Shown here one piece after another: positions 1 through 13,809 of a DNA stretch of 64,000 nt. The notes under the pieces were generated by a model, which saw only the letters and a program-made list of their open reading frames with translations, searched no databases and had not been told where the DNA came from. Source of the stretch: Synanceia verrucosa. Taxonomy: Eukaryota > Chordata > Actinopteri > Perciformes > Synanceiidae. Location of the stretch: positions 8,495,001 to 8,559,000 of the forward strand of contig CM056559.1 of assembly GCA_029721515.1 (NCBI GenBank), read 5' to 3'. How positions within the stretch are numbered: position 1 is the first letter of the stretch; the number at the start of each line of letters is the position of its first letter. Position numbers and translations under genes: made by a program.

Positions 1-2926
1 CCTGGCTGTTTTTCCACATGTTTCTGCCGCTTGGTAATTGGTAAATCCCATTGAGTGGCAGTCTGACAGACAACGTACTTCTGCTTCTTTGCAGATTGTG
101 GGGAATGGGTGGGGGTTTGCTGCACTGTGAACTTTCTTTGACCACCCCCTCAATCAAAAGTTATCTTCTTCCAGGTGATGAAGACATGGGTCAGAGAGCT
201 TTCATGTGACATATCATATAACTTATTCATATGGCGCTCCTGACTTTGAGCTTGTTATTGCTTGTATTGTTTTCATGAAACAATTCACTGAGGGGAAGGA
301 AGTCACATCGAAACTGTTTTCAGAGGCTTTGACGCTGAAGGGAAATGCAAACTTCAAAGAAATCAAACTGTGCTTGCGCCTGAATGTGCACTTAAACAAC
401 ACTGGTCTCCTGTCGACAAGCTAATGATAAGCTAATTGCCTGGTGAGCATATGAACTTACTGCCCTCAAGTTCTCACCAAGATAAAACCCCCTAAAGTAG
501 CGTATCCTCCTTAAAGGCATTCAGCTAACTCTACAACTTTTCGCTTTGCTTGACCGATTAATGTTTGGGGAATTGGGGGGAAAAAAAGCACAGGGGAGGA
601 GTGGAAAGGGTGATAAGATAGTTAAAAGCAGCGGCAGTGGGGAGTGAGAGTAATAGCAATAGGCTGGACTCCTGCTGGTTACTCTTTGGGGAGATCCCCA
701 CTAGTGCTATTCCTTCTGTAGCATAAGGAGAGGCTCAGCTAGGGGTCTTTGAAGTACTGCTCTGTTATTACATGGACTGGGTTGTCATTTGTGATGCTAT
801 TATACAATCAATGCACCATGTCTGAAGATAAACCCCATCCCAACTTCAAATCTGGGCTGCGCCAGACCGGGCCGGGCAGGGCCAGGCCGTGAAGAGCAGT
901 GACAGACTCCCAACATTCATTTGCAACGCAGTGCCTTTTGTATTTCCAAGTGTCTGGCTTACCAGAGAGACGCAGATCCAGTTCTTAATCATAATGCTTG
1001 TTGTACAAATGCTTTGGAGTGTGTTTTACCCCCGCTGCGTGGATGAGATTGGTTCATCACTAACATTTAACTTGATCTCCATTGCTGAATATGGAAATTA
1101 CCAGCTGTTTGTGAGAGGAAACAGAATGCAACATGAAGATATCATGCCATGTTGGTGTTAACCCCTCTTCAGCTGTGACATTGCAGCTGCCATCTGTGTG
1201 AGTGTGTGTTCACTCATACTACTACTACAGTTTTTTATGAAGCAAAAGCAATGCAAATGACACTATTGCAGAATGGGAAAAATAAGACTGATTTATTATA
1301 AATCACTGTTTTTTTTCTACTTTAATCCTAATCTTTATTTCCCAGAGCACAACCATAAAAACCTAAAAATATTACGTTGACTATTGTTTATGACCATGAA
1401 AAGCAGCAAATCTTCCCATTTAAGAGGTTGGAGACAGCAATCATTTTGCCATTTTTGCTTAAAAAGTAGCTGAAACGATCAATAGATATTCAGAATATTA
1501 ACTGCTGAATATTCTGCTGACTGACTGATTCTTTGTGAAGCTCATGTCCTTCTCTTTTTGCAAAAGTGTCAAGTGGTCACTTTCCAAAACTGTAGTTTGT
1601 GGTGGTGTTGCACTGAGCTGAATTAGGAAGGCCTGTTATTCTGCCAAACTTAATAAGAAAACTCTGGAAAGTATTGGCGAGAAAGGCAGAATGTCAGTAG
1701 CGTTGAAGTTGACCTTTAATGGTGTATAGCTTGTTGGAGAGAGTGTTGATCTCTTCTTGCACTGTTGGGGATTCCTACAGCTCTGGTAATCTAATATGGA
1801 AGTCTCCAAGCAGTGTGTGATATTTGATGTTTAGGTAGTTGATGATCAACTTGCCCTTTGTGTTGATTTTATAGATGAACATGATATTTTTGTGCAATAA
1901 AAAAATGACATTGTTTCGAGATTGCCCTCACCTTTAAAGCTGTTTTCTGTAGGCTACATAACTTTTAGCAGGAGTGACTGAATCTCTAACCTTCACAAAG
2001 GCTGCATTTATTGCAGGGATGTTGCTTTGGATTGCATTAGACTGTACAGGTGTACAACTCAGCTCTGATGAAACTGAGAGCCATTGTTTTAAATATGTGA
2101 GGCTAAATGGTAGATAACAACAGGACTTTTTTATGTTGTCAGCCTCATAGCATGATTGTCTAAGTCATATTTCAAGGTTTTCAGACTATTTTTTATTATT
2201 TATTTATTCTTTCTATTTTTTATTTATTTTATATGCCATATACTCTTTCATGTGTGCCTTTCATTGATGATAAAGTTCTATTCCAGTCTATTCTAAAAAC
2301 ACATTTATTCAGCAAACACGTAAGAACTTTTTATTTATTCTGTCATAGTAAGTTTGACCAGTTAATTTGTGAAAAAGTTTGCAATAACAAATAAAAGGCA
2401 AATTTGCAGATAATATGCCATGATTTAGGATTTTTTTTAACTTACAAACATACATAAAAACATGACCAAAGCTGTTGTTTACTTGCCTGTCCTTGCTTTA
2501 GGCTTCTGGTATTGTAAGCAGCCAATATTTTTTCACAGTTTTAATCTGCCATTATTCATGTTCATACATTTCATGTATGTATGATGTATGGAAATATTCT
2601 CGATTCAGAACACTAGCAGTATGCTCAATGTTATGCTCTCTCCCTATCTGTCTCCCTCTGTCGTTTGTAAGGTCAGTGGGTGCAGAAGGTTGGGCTTTAG
2701 TTTGTGGTCGTCGTCACTTTCTCCTCAGAGCTGCAGGCTGCGACAGAGAGCCGCTTATATGACAGAGAGATGCCCAGTAAACAGAAACTGTGCCAACCAG
2801 CCAGCCAGGCAGCAGCTTGTCTTGCGCGTCAGGTTCTGAGTCTAGTTTCCATATAATAAGTGAGTGTGAGGTTGCGTGAAACGTGCCCACTTTACTCAGA
2901 CGCTATTTATTTTCCACCTGACGTAG

Positions 2927-2972
<46 letters not shown>

Positions 2973-3306
2973 CGCTCAGGCTGGACTGCTGGTTGGGCAT
3001 CTGTGTGCTGAGGAGGAGAGGACGCCAACGGCGGCGTTGACCTGCCTGGATTTTAAGACATCTACGTTATTTTGTCCAATCAGACACGGTTTGGTTGTCT
3101 CCTGTGTGGACAGACTGCACACTCAGAGCGATGACTACACTGAATTATCCACCGGCTCTGTGCGATTTCTCCAGCGAAGCCAACCTAACCGACACCCGCC
3201 CTTAAAAATAAAGCCGCTGTGAAACAAGTCAGCACCGGCACCGTTGTCTCCACAGCTGGGATTTACACTTTACAATGTCTTGAGTCGCGACGGGGAGGCT
3301 TCAAAG
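1..3306. other. Upstream or intronic DNA, no coding exon recognised
   Basis: I see no convincing coding exon here. Open frames are short and lack paired splice sites. If the locus makes an iqcj-schip1 read-through as in mammals, this stretch could be an intron of that transcript; I infer this and cannot show it. GC content and CpG frequency rise after about 2,700, and with the GA microsatellite this suggests a promoter or 5' UTR zone leading to the possible first exon ending at 3,315. Confidence 0.4.
2930..2970. repeat. (GA)n microsatellite
   Basis: About 20 uninterrupted GA units, visible directly. It lies about 340 bp upstream of the possible ATG at 3,307, so it would sit in the promoter or 5' UTR of a long schip1 transcript. 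The repeat produces an artefactual Arg-Glu open frame. Confidence 0.95.
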
Positions 3307-3315
3307 ATGATGACA
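3307..3315 (+). CDS. schip1: Possible schip1 alternative first coding exon A (Met-Met-Thr)
   Basis: ATG ATG ACA is followed directly by a consensus donor, GTGAGT. The first ATG has A at -3, and an in-frame TGA lies upstream at 3,220. The exon would end in phase 0, which fits the phase-0 acceptor at 6,027. The surrounding CpG-rich sequence with a GA repeat resembles a promoter and 5' UTR. Upstream ATGs, including a short open frame from 3,130, weaken the case. I do not recognise the three residues as a known isoform start. This is inference from splice phase and position only. Confidence 0.3.
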
Positions 3316-4004
3316 GTGAGTATGGGTTTAAAAGCCACTGATGTTTCATCCAGGCTACTTTTAGCTCGTCTCCCGAGGGGGGAGCTTTTACTAAACACAG
3401 GCGGTGACTTTCATTTTGGCCGATAATAGTGCATGGATAGGGGGGTCAGTGCGGTCACAGATAGTGGGTGTCATCCTCTCTGCCATAGTGTGATATCTGG
3501 CGTTCACAGTCCCTGCTGTTGCCTGGGGGATGTCAGGTTCCTCCTGGGACTTTTTGGGCACATTACATCATGGCGAGAATAAAACGCACGCGTAATATCC
3601 AAATTCTACTAACAACAGCGTGTCTTTTCACTCCACCTTTAAAACACACGGTAGCCCAGATGTTGACAGATGTAATCGTGCAACTGTCATGTGTGCAGAA
3701 ATGCCATTTTGGAGTGTATACGCCAGCTCGACGCACGCAAAGACTGGGCGTTTATGCGATGATGCCACCACCTTAGAGAGCGTCGGACAGAGTTGTGAGG
3801 GCAGTCTTTGACATAAATTAACCGCCCCCTCCTCCTTCCTAGACACCCGCCCGGCTTCGGGGTGGGGATCGGTGCAGCTGTCAATTTGCATGTATTTTCG
3901 TGGGCAAATCCAGGCTGTATGGTCCGCCTGCGCGTCCGTTAATCCCCACAGTGGATCAGCTTTACCGCTCCAGTCTGCCGTCTTGCAGCGCCTTCCCTTC
4001 TTTC

Positions 4005-4039
4005 TCTCTCTCTCTCTCTTTCTCACACACACACACACT
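4005..4039. repeat. Compound (CT)n(CA)n microsatellite
   Basis: A run of CT dinucleotides passes directly into CA dinucleotides. It lies within the GC-rich segment that precedes the second possible first exon at 4,357. Confidence 0.9.
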
Positions 4040-4356
4040 TTAAATGATTACACTATTTTAATCGGGCACATGTGACCATCATGTGTTGACGCGGACACTG
4101 AGAGCTTTTTGGAGGCTGCGCAAATCGGGGTAACACTTCATGAAGAAGGATCGGTGATGACCGAGATTTGAAACGCGATCGCAGCTCGGATAGTCTGCTT
4201 CTATTTAGCGGTGTTTCTACAGCAGGAGTGGAAAAAACTCCATCCGGTTCCCGTATCCCTGTTTTTAACTGCACTTTAAAGGGTGATAAACCCAAGATGA
4301 CAGACTGGTTCACACACCACAGGGACTGGTGACCGTGTGGTGATCCAGCGCCCTTC

Positions 4357-4368
4357 ATGAGCACGTCG
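4357..4368 (+). CDS. schip1: Possible schip1 alternative first coding exon B (Met-Ser-Thr-Ser)
   Basis: ATG AGC ACG TCG is followed by the donor GTAAGG and ends in phase 0, as required to join the exon at 6,027. The preceding 250 bp are GC-rich, like a 5' UTR. The ATG has T at -3, a weak initiation context. The human long isoform has Ser immediately before the shared Asp-Tyr-Arg-Glu-Asp sequence, which is compatible but not diagnostic. Exon A at 3,307 and an exon outside the window are alternatives. Confidence 0.3.
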
Positions 4369-6026
4369 GTAAGGTTGATTTCTGTTGTACTGATCCATTA
4401 ATATGCCTTCTATTCAACATTTTGAGCCTAAATATCATATCTTACATATTCATGTAATCGTGACCGGGGTCGATTTGCTGCAAAACACTATTTCTAAGCG
4501 GTTTCAGAGCATTAGGCCATAAGTAGGCTGGTAATGTTGTGTGCCCTTAAGTCCTCCCCCTTCAGCTGTAGACCTACAGAGGCTGCTGGAGTTTTTCATG
4601 TCACAGATTGTTGAAAATGATCCTTAGGAAGTGAATATATGGGATTTCGTGCTGTCTAGTCTGAGGGTTATCAAGCAAAACAGTAATCACACATCCTGGT
4701 CTAAGTCATGAGCGAGTTAGTGTCAAAATTCAACTGTGCCTGTGAACACCCTGGAGGTCCCAACAGATCCAGTGTCACTACCATAGGTTACCACTTTAAA
4801 TGACATGTTTTAAAAATCTAATGAAACTCTGCTTAGGTAAAAAATATGGCTTTTGTGCAGCTAGTGCCACCTTTAACCCAGCTGCAGCTACGCCTCTCTC
4901 TGACCTGTTAGCATTTCATGGAGAAAAACACGTTCCTCATCATAGAGGGGCTCATGTCTCTACACTGCATCAGCAATTTGTGCATCTAGTCTCCGGAATG
5001 CTGAGTCATATTGCTTTGCCCAACATAGATATTTTCTGCATTGTGCTTTGACGTCAACAGCCTGCACAGGTGTGGTCTAGTAGCCACAATTCAATAATGC
5101 TTATTAGGATGATACTGTAACCAGGGTGTTTTTTTTTTGTTTTTTTTAAATCCCTCACAGTCCAAACTAGTAATTACCAATCTTCCTAATTAATTTATTT
5201 GCCAGAGCAACTCATGATGTGGCTCACGTAGGAATGACTCGTTAATTCCTCTTTGCCCTGAGAGAAATTTTGCTGCTCTTTGCTTTTCATTAGTTTTTAA
5301 AAGTGGCACAACGCGCTGTGATAATGCATTCCTGTGGAGAAAAAAAAGACAGATAACTCTGCAAGAGCAGGCTCAGGTCAGGTGGAGATTTGTGGAAGGG
5401 TTGTAAACAACGCAGATGTTTTCATTAGCTGTGAACTAATCAGTCAGGTGATGATTGGGACTCTGTGGGAGCAACACCGTCAAGGTTAGACAACAACTCT
5501 GGACTCATCTGTCCGTGTCACAGCTTGCTGCGTTGTGTATTGAAATGTCAGTGTCACTCACTCTCACCCCTTCACAACACCCATGCTTTGTCCCTGTGGT
5601 GCTGTGCAGACGTAGCTGTGGGTGGTGGGATATTGTTCTGACACATCCAGCCACACGGACTCTGCCTTCACTGTTTGTGTCGCACAAGCCCACACACATG
5701 TGCACATCCCCAGAGGTCAGTTAGATCAGTTAGCATAGTCTGGGAAGACAGGGAGGCTTTGGAGCAGTATAGTTGTATAGCAAGAGATGGGACAGCAAGT
5801 CCAAGAGAGACAGTGACTGCGAAATTCTGTGCAGAAAGGAAGTTCCTACGGGACAGGAAGTGCTTTGTGGTTGCCGGTCTCAAACCACAACACTGGTATG
5901 ACTAATCTAAAGCTACACACTTCCCTAAATTCTCTTTTCCTCTTCACCTTCCTCCTTCCCACTCTACTTCTATGCACGTTTTTTCCCCAGTTTCACTCTT
6001 TTCCTCTGTTCCTTCTGTCATTGCAG
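4369..6026. other. Probable schip1 intron sequence, no gene seen
   Basis: The stretch has poly-T and A-rich tracts, no exon with paired splice signals, and a pyrimidine-rich end leading to the acceptor at 6,026. Open frames here lack gene-like features. Confidence 0.45.
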
Positions 6027-6797
6027 GATTACCGGGAGGATGGCATGGACCTGGGGAGCGATGCGTCCAGTCGCTCCAGCTCAGAGTCCAACTCCAACAA
6101 GGTCACACCTTGCTCCCCTTCTCTTGACCTGGCCACTTTGGAGGACTACAAATCCTCCCCCTCTCTGGACCTGGTCACCTTAGAGGACTATGAGGAAGAT
6201 GAGGACTATCAAGAGTATAAGAAGAAGGTGATAGAGGAGTGGGAGAGCGAATATGGAGAGGACTACACCTCTCCACCGCCTCCAGGTCAGGAGGAAGGTA
6301 GAGGAGGCATTGTGGGGGTTGACGGCCTCGACGAAGGCTACAGGAAGACAGTGAACAGTCGCAGCCTCGCTGAAGAATTCCAGGATGTGAAGACGGTCCC
6401 ACCCCTCCCGGCCCCTGACGGCCACACTGCCACCTCAGTCGCAGTCGTCCCTGAGGAACTGAAACAGAACGGCAATCTAATTTTGCCCAGGAGCCACCAG
6501 CTCCATTCCCCTGGTACACCACAGGGAGGCACGGGAACTCCCAAGCCCCGCCACCGTAGCTCCAGTCAAGGCAGGGGGAACCGCAGCACTGGTGGGGGTG
6601 GTGGTGGTGGAGGAGGAGGGACTGGGGGACGGATGGGGAGATGCAAAGAGGAAGAGGGTGTAGAAGAAGAGCCTCTGCCCACCATGGATTGGGCAGCCCT
6701 GGAGAGACACCTGGCTGGGCTTCAGTGCAGAGAACAGGAGAACCAGAACCTCAACCACAACCAGAACCACAACATGGGCAAGACCAACTACACCTCG
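6027..6797 (+). CDS. schip1: schip1 large shared exon (long isoforms)
   Basis: This 257-codon exon enters in phase 0 after TTGCAG and leaves in phase 0 at CTCG|GTAAGAG. It starts [15 protein letters not shown], the point where human SCHIP1 and IQCJ-SCHIP1 share sequence. The body is rich in Ser, Glu and Pro and probably disordered. It holds a run of about ten glycines encoded by GGT/GGA repeats around 6,590-6,620. It ends with the conserved [18 protein letters not shown] segment followed by Asn/Gln/His-rich repeats. The glycine run and the Asn-His-Gln repeat near 6,740-6,775 are likely length-variable. Open frames on the opposite strand are shadows. Confidence 0.95.
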
Positions 6798-9347
6798 GTA
6801 AGAGTCTAAGGATTTCATTTCTTTATGTTCCTGTGGGTTTTCTGCTTATGTATATTATAAAGTTATCTCAGTTTTCCCATAATCTGGTGGGCATCTATAA
6901 TCCAGCAGTTATCTGTGTTATATCAACCCTGAAACATGAGGTCAGGTCAGCTGGAGCAAGGAAGGGGGATTAGTTGGCTAAGCTATGTGGTCCAGCTATT
7001 AACTGACCATCATAAGAGAATCTGTGTGCTGTCATCACATAGTTATCATTACATGAGTGGATAATTACTGCACCAAAAATTTGTTCTTGACCTTAAAATT
7101 TTGAATCTCTTTAACCTGTTTCATAAACTCTGCATGCCCTTTGTTGTGGCTATTTGGTATTTCCACCAGAAGAGGTCAGTGTTGCATTGACATTCTGCAG
7201 AGAGCTGCTGCAGGCCTCTCATGCTACACCAGCAGCTCCAGCACGAAAAGCTGTTATGATCACACTCACAATCTCATGACATCACTCACTTTAATTCACA
7301 GTCCCAGCCAGAGTTTGATGGTTTCTTGTTGCGCTGTGGGTCCAAAAGGGTGTAGCATTAAAATGTTTAGGGAAGAGCAGCAGAAAATTGTGTACAGCAG
7401 CCACAGTTAGCTTAGCTCTCATATTACTGAGAAAACTATGTGAGGGCAAGTGTTTGTCTGAGAAAAGGGGGGATTCTCTTTTAGTATGCAAGACCTTTTC
7501 CCTCAGTGCATACAGACAATGGCTGCAGCCAGTGCCATTGTGAGTGTGTTGTGTGTGTGTTGTGTGTCTTTGTTTGTCTGCCCTGGAGGCCCTCTCCATC
7601 TCCCTGAGGCATGCCAGGAATGTAGCGGGAGAAGTGGGGGATGAAAGGAAGGAAAGAGGGAGGAAAGGACAAGACGATGGTATCTTTAGCACTGGGCAGC
7701 TCGAGGTCACATGGCTTGTGTGTTTTGTGTCAATGTTCATTACCTGCTGTCCATCTTCAATGATAAGGTCACCTCTTGGCTGGCTTTAGTCTGGGGAAAG
7801 TCTGCTCTGTCTCCGTCTCTCCCACTCCCCTCCCTAAGCAGTGGGCTGTGATATAATTGATGGGTGGAAGAAATTTCCTGAAAGAGATCCTCTGTCTCCA
7901 CATGCAGCCACTATATTCTGCGCGCACACACACACACACACACATTAACGCACATGCTCTTTGCCACATCTGCTGTGTCACATGTGTACATGCAGGTACT
8001 ATAGACTAGGTCTGGTGTGGTAGATGGCGGTAGCCTGGTCCTGATGCTGATAAAGTGCCACAGCGTCCAGCTGTCTCTCTGATTACATGGAAAATCCTCA
8101 GAAAAACCAGGCCTCACAATTTGAGGGCCCTGGCTAGATAAGGAATCAGAATCAGCCATGTAATCTGACCTGAGCTGAAGTGATATACCAGAAAAGACCG
8201 GAGGCACAAGCTTATATCCTGCTTCTGTGGAGGAATGCCCATCACATGGATCATATCAGCACTATCAGTCGCTGAGCTTCTGACGTGATATTTGACCTTT
8301 TGGTTTGTTTAGACTCTGAGATCCCACATGAGGTACAGTGTAAGAGGACAGTACCAGTATTGATCTGCTAACAAGAGCACAAAAGTGTCAGTTTATGAAC
8401 AGAGACATCCCGGGTGTCTCTGTGTCAGGGGCCATCTGAGGTCCTTAATTCTTAAATTTGCTGGCTTTAGCAGACAGCCTGCAGGAAGTGGGGGTGCTGC
8501 TTTTAAAAGGTTGTTAAATATTTAGACATCCACTCAGGCGGGACCCACCAGCTAGATGATGCGTGTGTTCATGTATGAAGGGGTCTGTCTGTCTGGGATG
8601 TTTGCCGGAGTCTAGAGGGACAGAGATATTCATGCTTCAGTAGAGCTTCAAAAGCATCTGTGCTTTCAGAAAGACGGGACACTGAAGCTCAAAGCTAATA
8701 ATCGGTAGTGGCCACTGAGTGCCTGGAGACAGGATTTAGCTGTTCTCCAGTCAGTTGCTGCAGTACTCCACAAATTCACAACTGTTTGTATATAAGAAAT
8801 TGAGCTGGTCTTTGCCATTCATTTTTGTATAAATGAAGCGGTCATATTGGTGCAGGTGTGTTTAGATAGGGTGTGGCTTCTGGCTGCTGTAATTTCAGTT
8901 TCTGTCCGCAGGCTGTGGGTGTGGGGTCAGGAGGATTCATGAGGATGTTACAGGGCATGCTGTCCTGTTCATAATTTGTTTCTAATGAACTCTAGAGTCG
9001 CGTGTCTGAAAGGGGCCCACAGGGACCTCAAGTACACCACGGGTAACTCTACCCCTAGCCCTCCATTTAGCCCTGCACCCCTGAAACACAAACAATAATA
9101 TTATTCTTCCGAGTCTCGAGTCCCGAGGTGAAAAGGGCAGGGATGGGGTCAGTCTGCACGTATGGTTATCCATACTCAGGAAGTTACCTGTGTGTTGTAA
9201 TAAACCCATGCCTCCAGGCCACTTTTTTCAAAGTGCACACGCCCAGACTTAGTCACAGTATTTAAAACACCCCATGGGCAAACTGTGGTTAGAAAGATAG
9301 GGCCTGTGCTGAGACCTGCAGCACCACTCCTACTTTTAAAGTGTAGA

Positions 9348-9382
<35 letters not shown>

Positions 9383-12300
9383 CACCTACATGTATATCTT
9401 AATCATGCCAGAGGTTTTACTGCACATATTAGTGTAGATCTGCTATAATTTGTCAATCAACAGAGAACTATTTAAATCAATCATTCATGATTTTAAAGAA
9501 TATTTCTTTGCTCAAGTATGGCTTTTCCTGCTTTTATTTGTTTTATATCCTGTTAGACTGACATAACATGTCATTTACAGACATCTCTTTGGACAAGAAA
9601 CAAGATTTTATGATATATTATAGACCCAAACAGTTGATCAAATACTCTGGAAAACAATCAGCATAGTGATCAGTAATGAAAAAAAATATTACTGGCAGCT
9701 CTACGTGAGTGCATTGTTTCATTGTTTCTGTAGCTCTGGAGGTTTCAGTCAGAAGAAGGGAACGCTTAATGATAAAAAAAAAAAAAGTTTTTATGATAAC
9801 TTCATCGAGTTGCATTATAGGAAGTTAGAATCCTTGTTTTTGGACTTTTAAATAAAAGCCAGAAATATGTCATCCAACCTCGACCAGATCCCAAATTTTA
9901 TGATGCAATGCAATATTGTAATTAGCGTAATTAGAAATTAATAAGAAAGCCACATCACGTGTTCAAAAGTCCACCTGCTTTCTTGAATCTCTGTGCTGTT
10001 AGGACAGATGTGATCTGTCTATTTTTCCCAGCGGTGAGAGGAAGTAGCAGGTCGATGAACATCTACTTATTAGGAAAGTGCTGCTGAAGCATGCCATATA
10101 AACAGTAAAAAAAAAAAAAAAAAGGCCAAGAGCAGGACTGAATTGCAGAAGTGTGGAGTGCTCAGACCCAGAAAAACACTCAAGGGCTAGAGAAAATAAA
10201 AGGATGCAGAGAAAAAGAGCAAAGACAGAGAGGGGGTTTCTTTCTCTCCACTCTGTGCTCTGTGATTATGAACAAGTTCAGCAGCTGAACTGTGCTCACC
10301 GCCCTCCACTAACAACCTAACTACTACCTTCAGCCAGCACTCAAACTGTGCCACGTAGAGGGAGAGAGGGCGAAGGTAGGAGAAGGCAGAAATTGTAGGG
10401 TTTGAGAAGTCCTCAGTGGAGTTGTAGTGGACAAACAGTGAGTGTAAAGTGGAGTTAGATCCTGCATGGGGAAGCAAAGCAGCCATGTCTGAAGTTGGGG
10501 AGAGTAGATTTAATGTGTGGAGGAGGAGGAGGGAGGCAAGGGAAGGTTTTGCTGGGAGGGTGTAAAGTTGGAGGAGTAGATAGCATATATATGGGTAGGA
10601 TGGGGGGCAGGGCTTTAGCCAGGTGTGGAGTGTGTCTTCTGAGTCTCCGGTGTCTGGTTCAGCCCCCTAGGCTTTACCACTGCTCCTCCTTGTGTGAGCG
10701 TGTTCATGTATGTGTTGGTACCAGCTGAAACACGCCCGGCCCTCAGCTCTCCTTCCACACAACGACTGCACCTCCTCTGCTTTACAGTCAGGCCTTTTTC
10801 TGTCTCCACTCTGTCCACACGTGCACACCTCACTGAAGCAAAGGATATCTTTTTCTTTTCTGGTATCCTGACAGACTGCCACTGTTGCTAGATGTTTTTT
10901 TTTTTCCATTTTTTTAAGTGGAGTGTTGTTTCATCTCAGCTTAACCTTGGATTCCTCACAGCAAATTGGGCACTTAACTCAGGTAAAGCAAAGTGTGACA
11001 TTTGTTGTTTTAAGGGTGCTTTCTGTGCTGCATTACATGTACATGTGATGTGGTTGTAGTCAAACAGGACAGAGTTCAGACTCCAAAAGTTTGATCAAGT
11101 GTATTTATAGCCCTGGGCACTGCATTCCTCTGCTGCTGTCTTTTGAGTTTGTATGTCACAGAAAAGTTCAATATGTGGAGAATAGAACATAAAGTAGAGC
11201 CAGCTGCACATCTGTCCACGCATCTCAGTTTCCTCAGAGCTAATGTTCTGCATGACCCTTTAACAAAGAGCAGGTTCATGCAGGCAGGACTCTGACCATA
11301 TGTGGTTTGCTACTTGGTCGCCCTCTATTTTTTTCCTTTCTGGCAAAGAAAGAATACCATCAAATCGCAGAGTGTGTGTATTTGAATCCTGTTTTAAATA
11401 AGCAAAGCTTTGTGCATACACCTGTTTTGAATGTTCCTTTACCTTGAGGTGCAGAGAAAGTATGTGACACACCAAGCTGAGCTCAAAGAACTAGCAAAAG
11501 GCCAACTAATCAAAAACTTGTTGTTGCCTCGACTTCAGGTCTTCTGTTAATAGCAGTTGCACTTGAACACACCACAAAGTCTAGAAGTGACTGGCAACTG
11601 CAGTCTGCACATGCACCTGCGTGGAGGAAACAAGGAGGCTCACAAATCCCAAAATACATCTGAAAGACAAATGAGAAGAATTTATTTTGATGATCTTGTT
11701 ATGTACGCCTGATATATGAATTAGGGCTGTGGAAATAAGCCGATTAATTGCACAATTTGTGCAACGGTAACTCAAACTGCCCGAAAAGAGATGTGCTTGC
11801 AGGCCATGAAGCAGAACACCATTAAAAAAAAATCAAGGAAACTAACAACGCAGTCGTAACTAATGAAAAACATGTTGATGAGCTCAGATTAAGCATCTTT
11901 TTGAATATGTCCAAGCTTCTCCTGAAATTCAGCAAACAAATAAGCCACCAAAGAACAATGTTAAATTATTAATTTGTAATGTGAAATGGATGAAACGGAA
12001 ACGTGAAAGAGGCTCTGGCAACACCTTTCGGGCAGTTTTTCCAAGTAGCATTACCGTCACACAAATTAGCGCGTTAACAAGCCCTAATATAAATAGAAAA
12101 TAAGTTGGACAAGAAGGCACAGCTGGCATTGAAAAGCCTTGTTTTGCACTGGCCTTGTCAGCCTGTGGTCCTTTGCTTTTGGAAGAAGAAATCACAGGCA
12201 GACGTGAAAGCCTTTAATGGGTAAAATCAGTTTGTGGAACAGTCAGTCAGCATTGGGCCTGTGGCCTTCAACTGTGGTAGAAAAAGGAGGTCAGGTGCTC

Positions 12301-13748
12301 TGCTATGCTATGTTTTGTCTGCATGTAGTATGCACCTGCACACGCTCATGGAAAGCTTAACATTGACCTGCTGGCTAGTGGGTATTGTCTCTTCATGCAA
12401 ACTAACCAGAGGAAACACAAAACAGGTTAGCAAGTTCAAATCGTATAGACGGCCTCATCAGGAGTGGTGCTGCTCTTATCTGGTGTCAAAGTACAGGTTA
12501 ATCACCCGAATGATAATCTCTCCTCGTCCCCAGATGTAAACAAATGCAAAAACACACAAACCTATTTGTCTTGATTAACAGAGGATAGTATGACTTCCTA
12601 CTTGGTCACTTGAGGTAGAAGATAACTAAGCATTTCCCCTACACTTGTGTGTTTAATGATTCAGAGTTATGTCATCAGGCCTTCCAGCTACACTGTGGAT
12701 AAATCAGATAGAGATGCGCGTTATGACTGGTGGTAAGGTTTGGGTGGGAAGGCATAGCTTACCGCTACACATTCCTCCCATGTTTGTCTGGTTGATCATC
12801 TTGATTGATACATAAGAGCTCACTCCCTTCCTCATGAGGACCCACCAGGTCCTGAGAGTCAGATCTTTCACCAGCATGGATTGTATCCGGTTATATCCTG
12901 TCTGGCACAGAAGTCAGCTTCCACTCATACCAAAACTCAAACTCATTTTTCTGCACAGTTTCAAATCTCCACCATCTTCTTTTCTTCTTTCTTTTCTTCT
13001 TCCCCTGTCCTTCACCTCCATTCCCACTCCTGTTCCCTGCTAATTGTCCTCTTCCTCAAGCTGTCAGGAAGCATTTAATCTAATGTTCTCACGCAGCCAA
13101 AATACAGCAGGAGACCATCCTCCCCCTCTCCGCCTGCGCCCCCCTCTCCGCCCTATGAAAACTATCAAAGAGTGGCGCTGCTGTGAGTGGCAGAGCGTGC
13201 TGTGGAGGAAATGGGGATTTATGTAGCAGCGAGGAGACGGCCTCTAATGTTATAGCTTCTTGTCAGTCCTTGTACTGCACAGTCACTACAAAGCAAAGCC
13301 CAGTGCACACACAAACACACACACAGGCCAGCTTTATGAGTAAGAACACACCCCGAAGGAAATTAAAAAAAAAAAAAAACAAGGCAACAAAAAGAGTGAG
13401 AGCTGGAAATTGACGTTTTTACGTTTTTTAAGCAGTGAAGGATTTTAAAACTACTATCCATCACCTCTCTTGTCCCTTTTCAGATGAATAAATGGTTAGA
13501 CACACATAGCACAGTGTGTGTTTACATGGCTTGCTCATTTGGGTGGAGCTGAAACATGAAACACTGGTTGTCTCTGCTCCTAATTATGGAGTGTGTGTTT
13601 GCTTTCATGTGAGCGATAGAGACGTGGGTTGAGAGCTTGGTGTGTTTATATGGGGCTAAAAATACAATACATGTTTAAATCACGTCTGCACACCCACACA
13701 GACCCCAAATAACCAAGAGTATTTTTGTCTCTATGTCTGTTATCTAAG

Positions 13749-13809
<61 letters not shown>

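Larger units (their letters stand above)
6798..11721. other. schip1 large intron, first part
   Basis: I see no exon with coding character. Microsatellites occur at 7,922-7,944 (CA) and 9,352-9,379 (CT), and there is a poly-A run near 10,107-10,124. Open frames here are driven by simple repeats or lack splice sites. Confidence 0.6.

Noticed and set aside
2860..3222. 120-codon open frame with an Arg-Glu run
   Set aside because: It is produced by the GA microsatellite. No conserved sequence or suitable ATG context is visible.
6175..6818. Minus-strand open frames opposite the large schip1 exon
   Set aside because: They are shadows of a GC-rich coding exon whose plus-strand product is clearly SCHIP1.
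11929..12195. 88-codon minus-strand open frame with a hydrophobic stretch
   Set aside because: It overlaps the terminal half of the MITE at 11,722-12,086 and has no transposase similarity that I can see.
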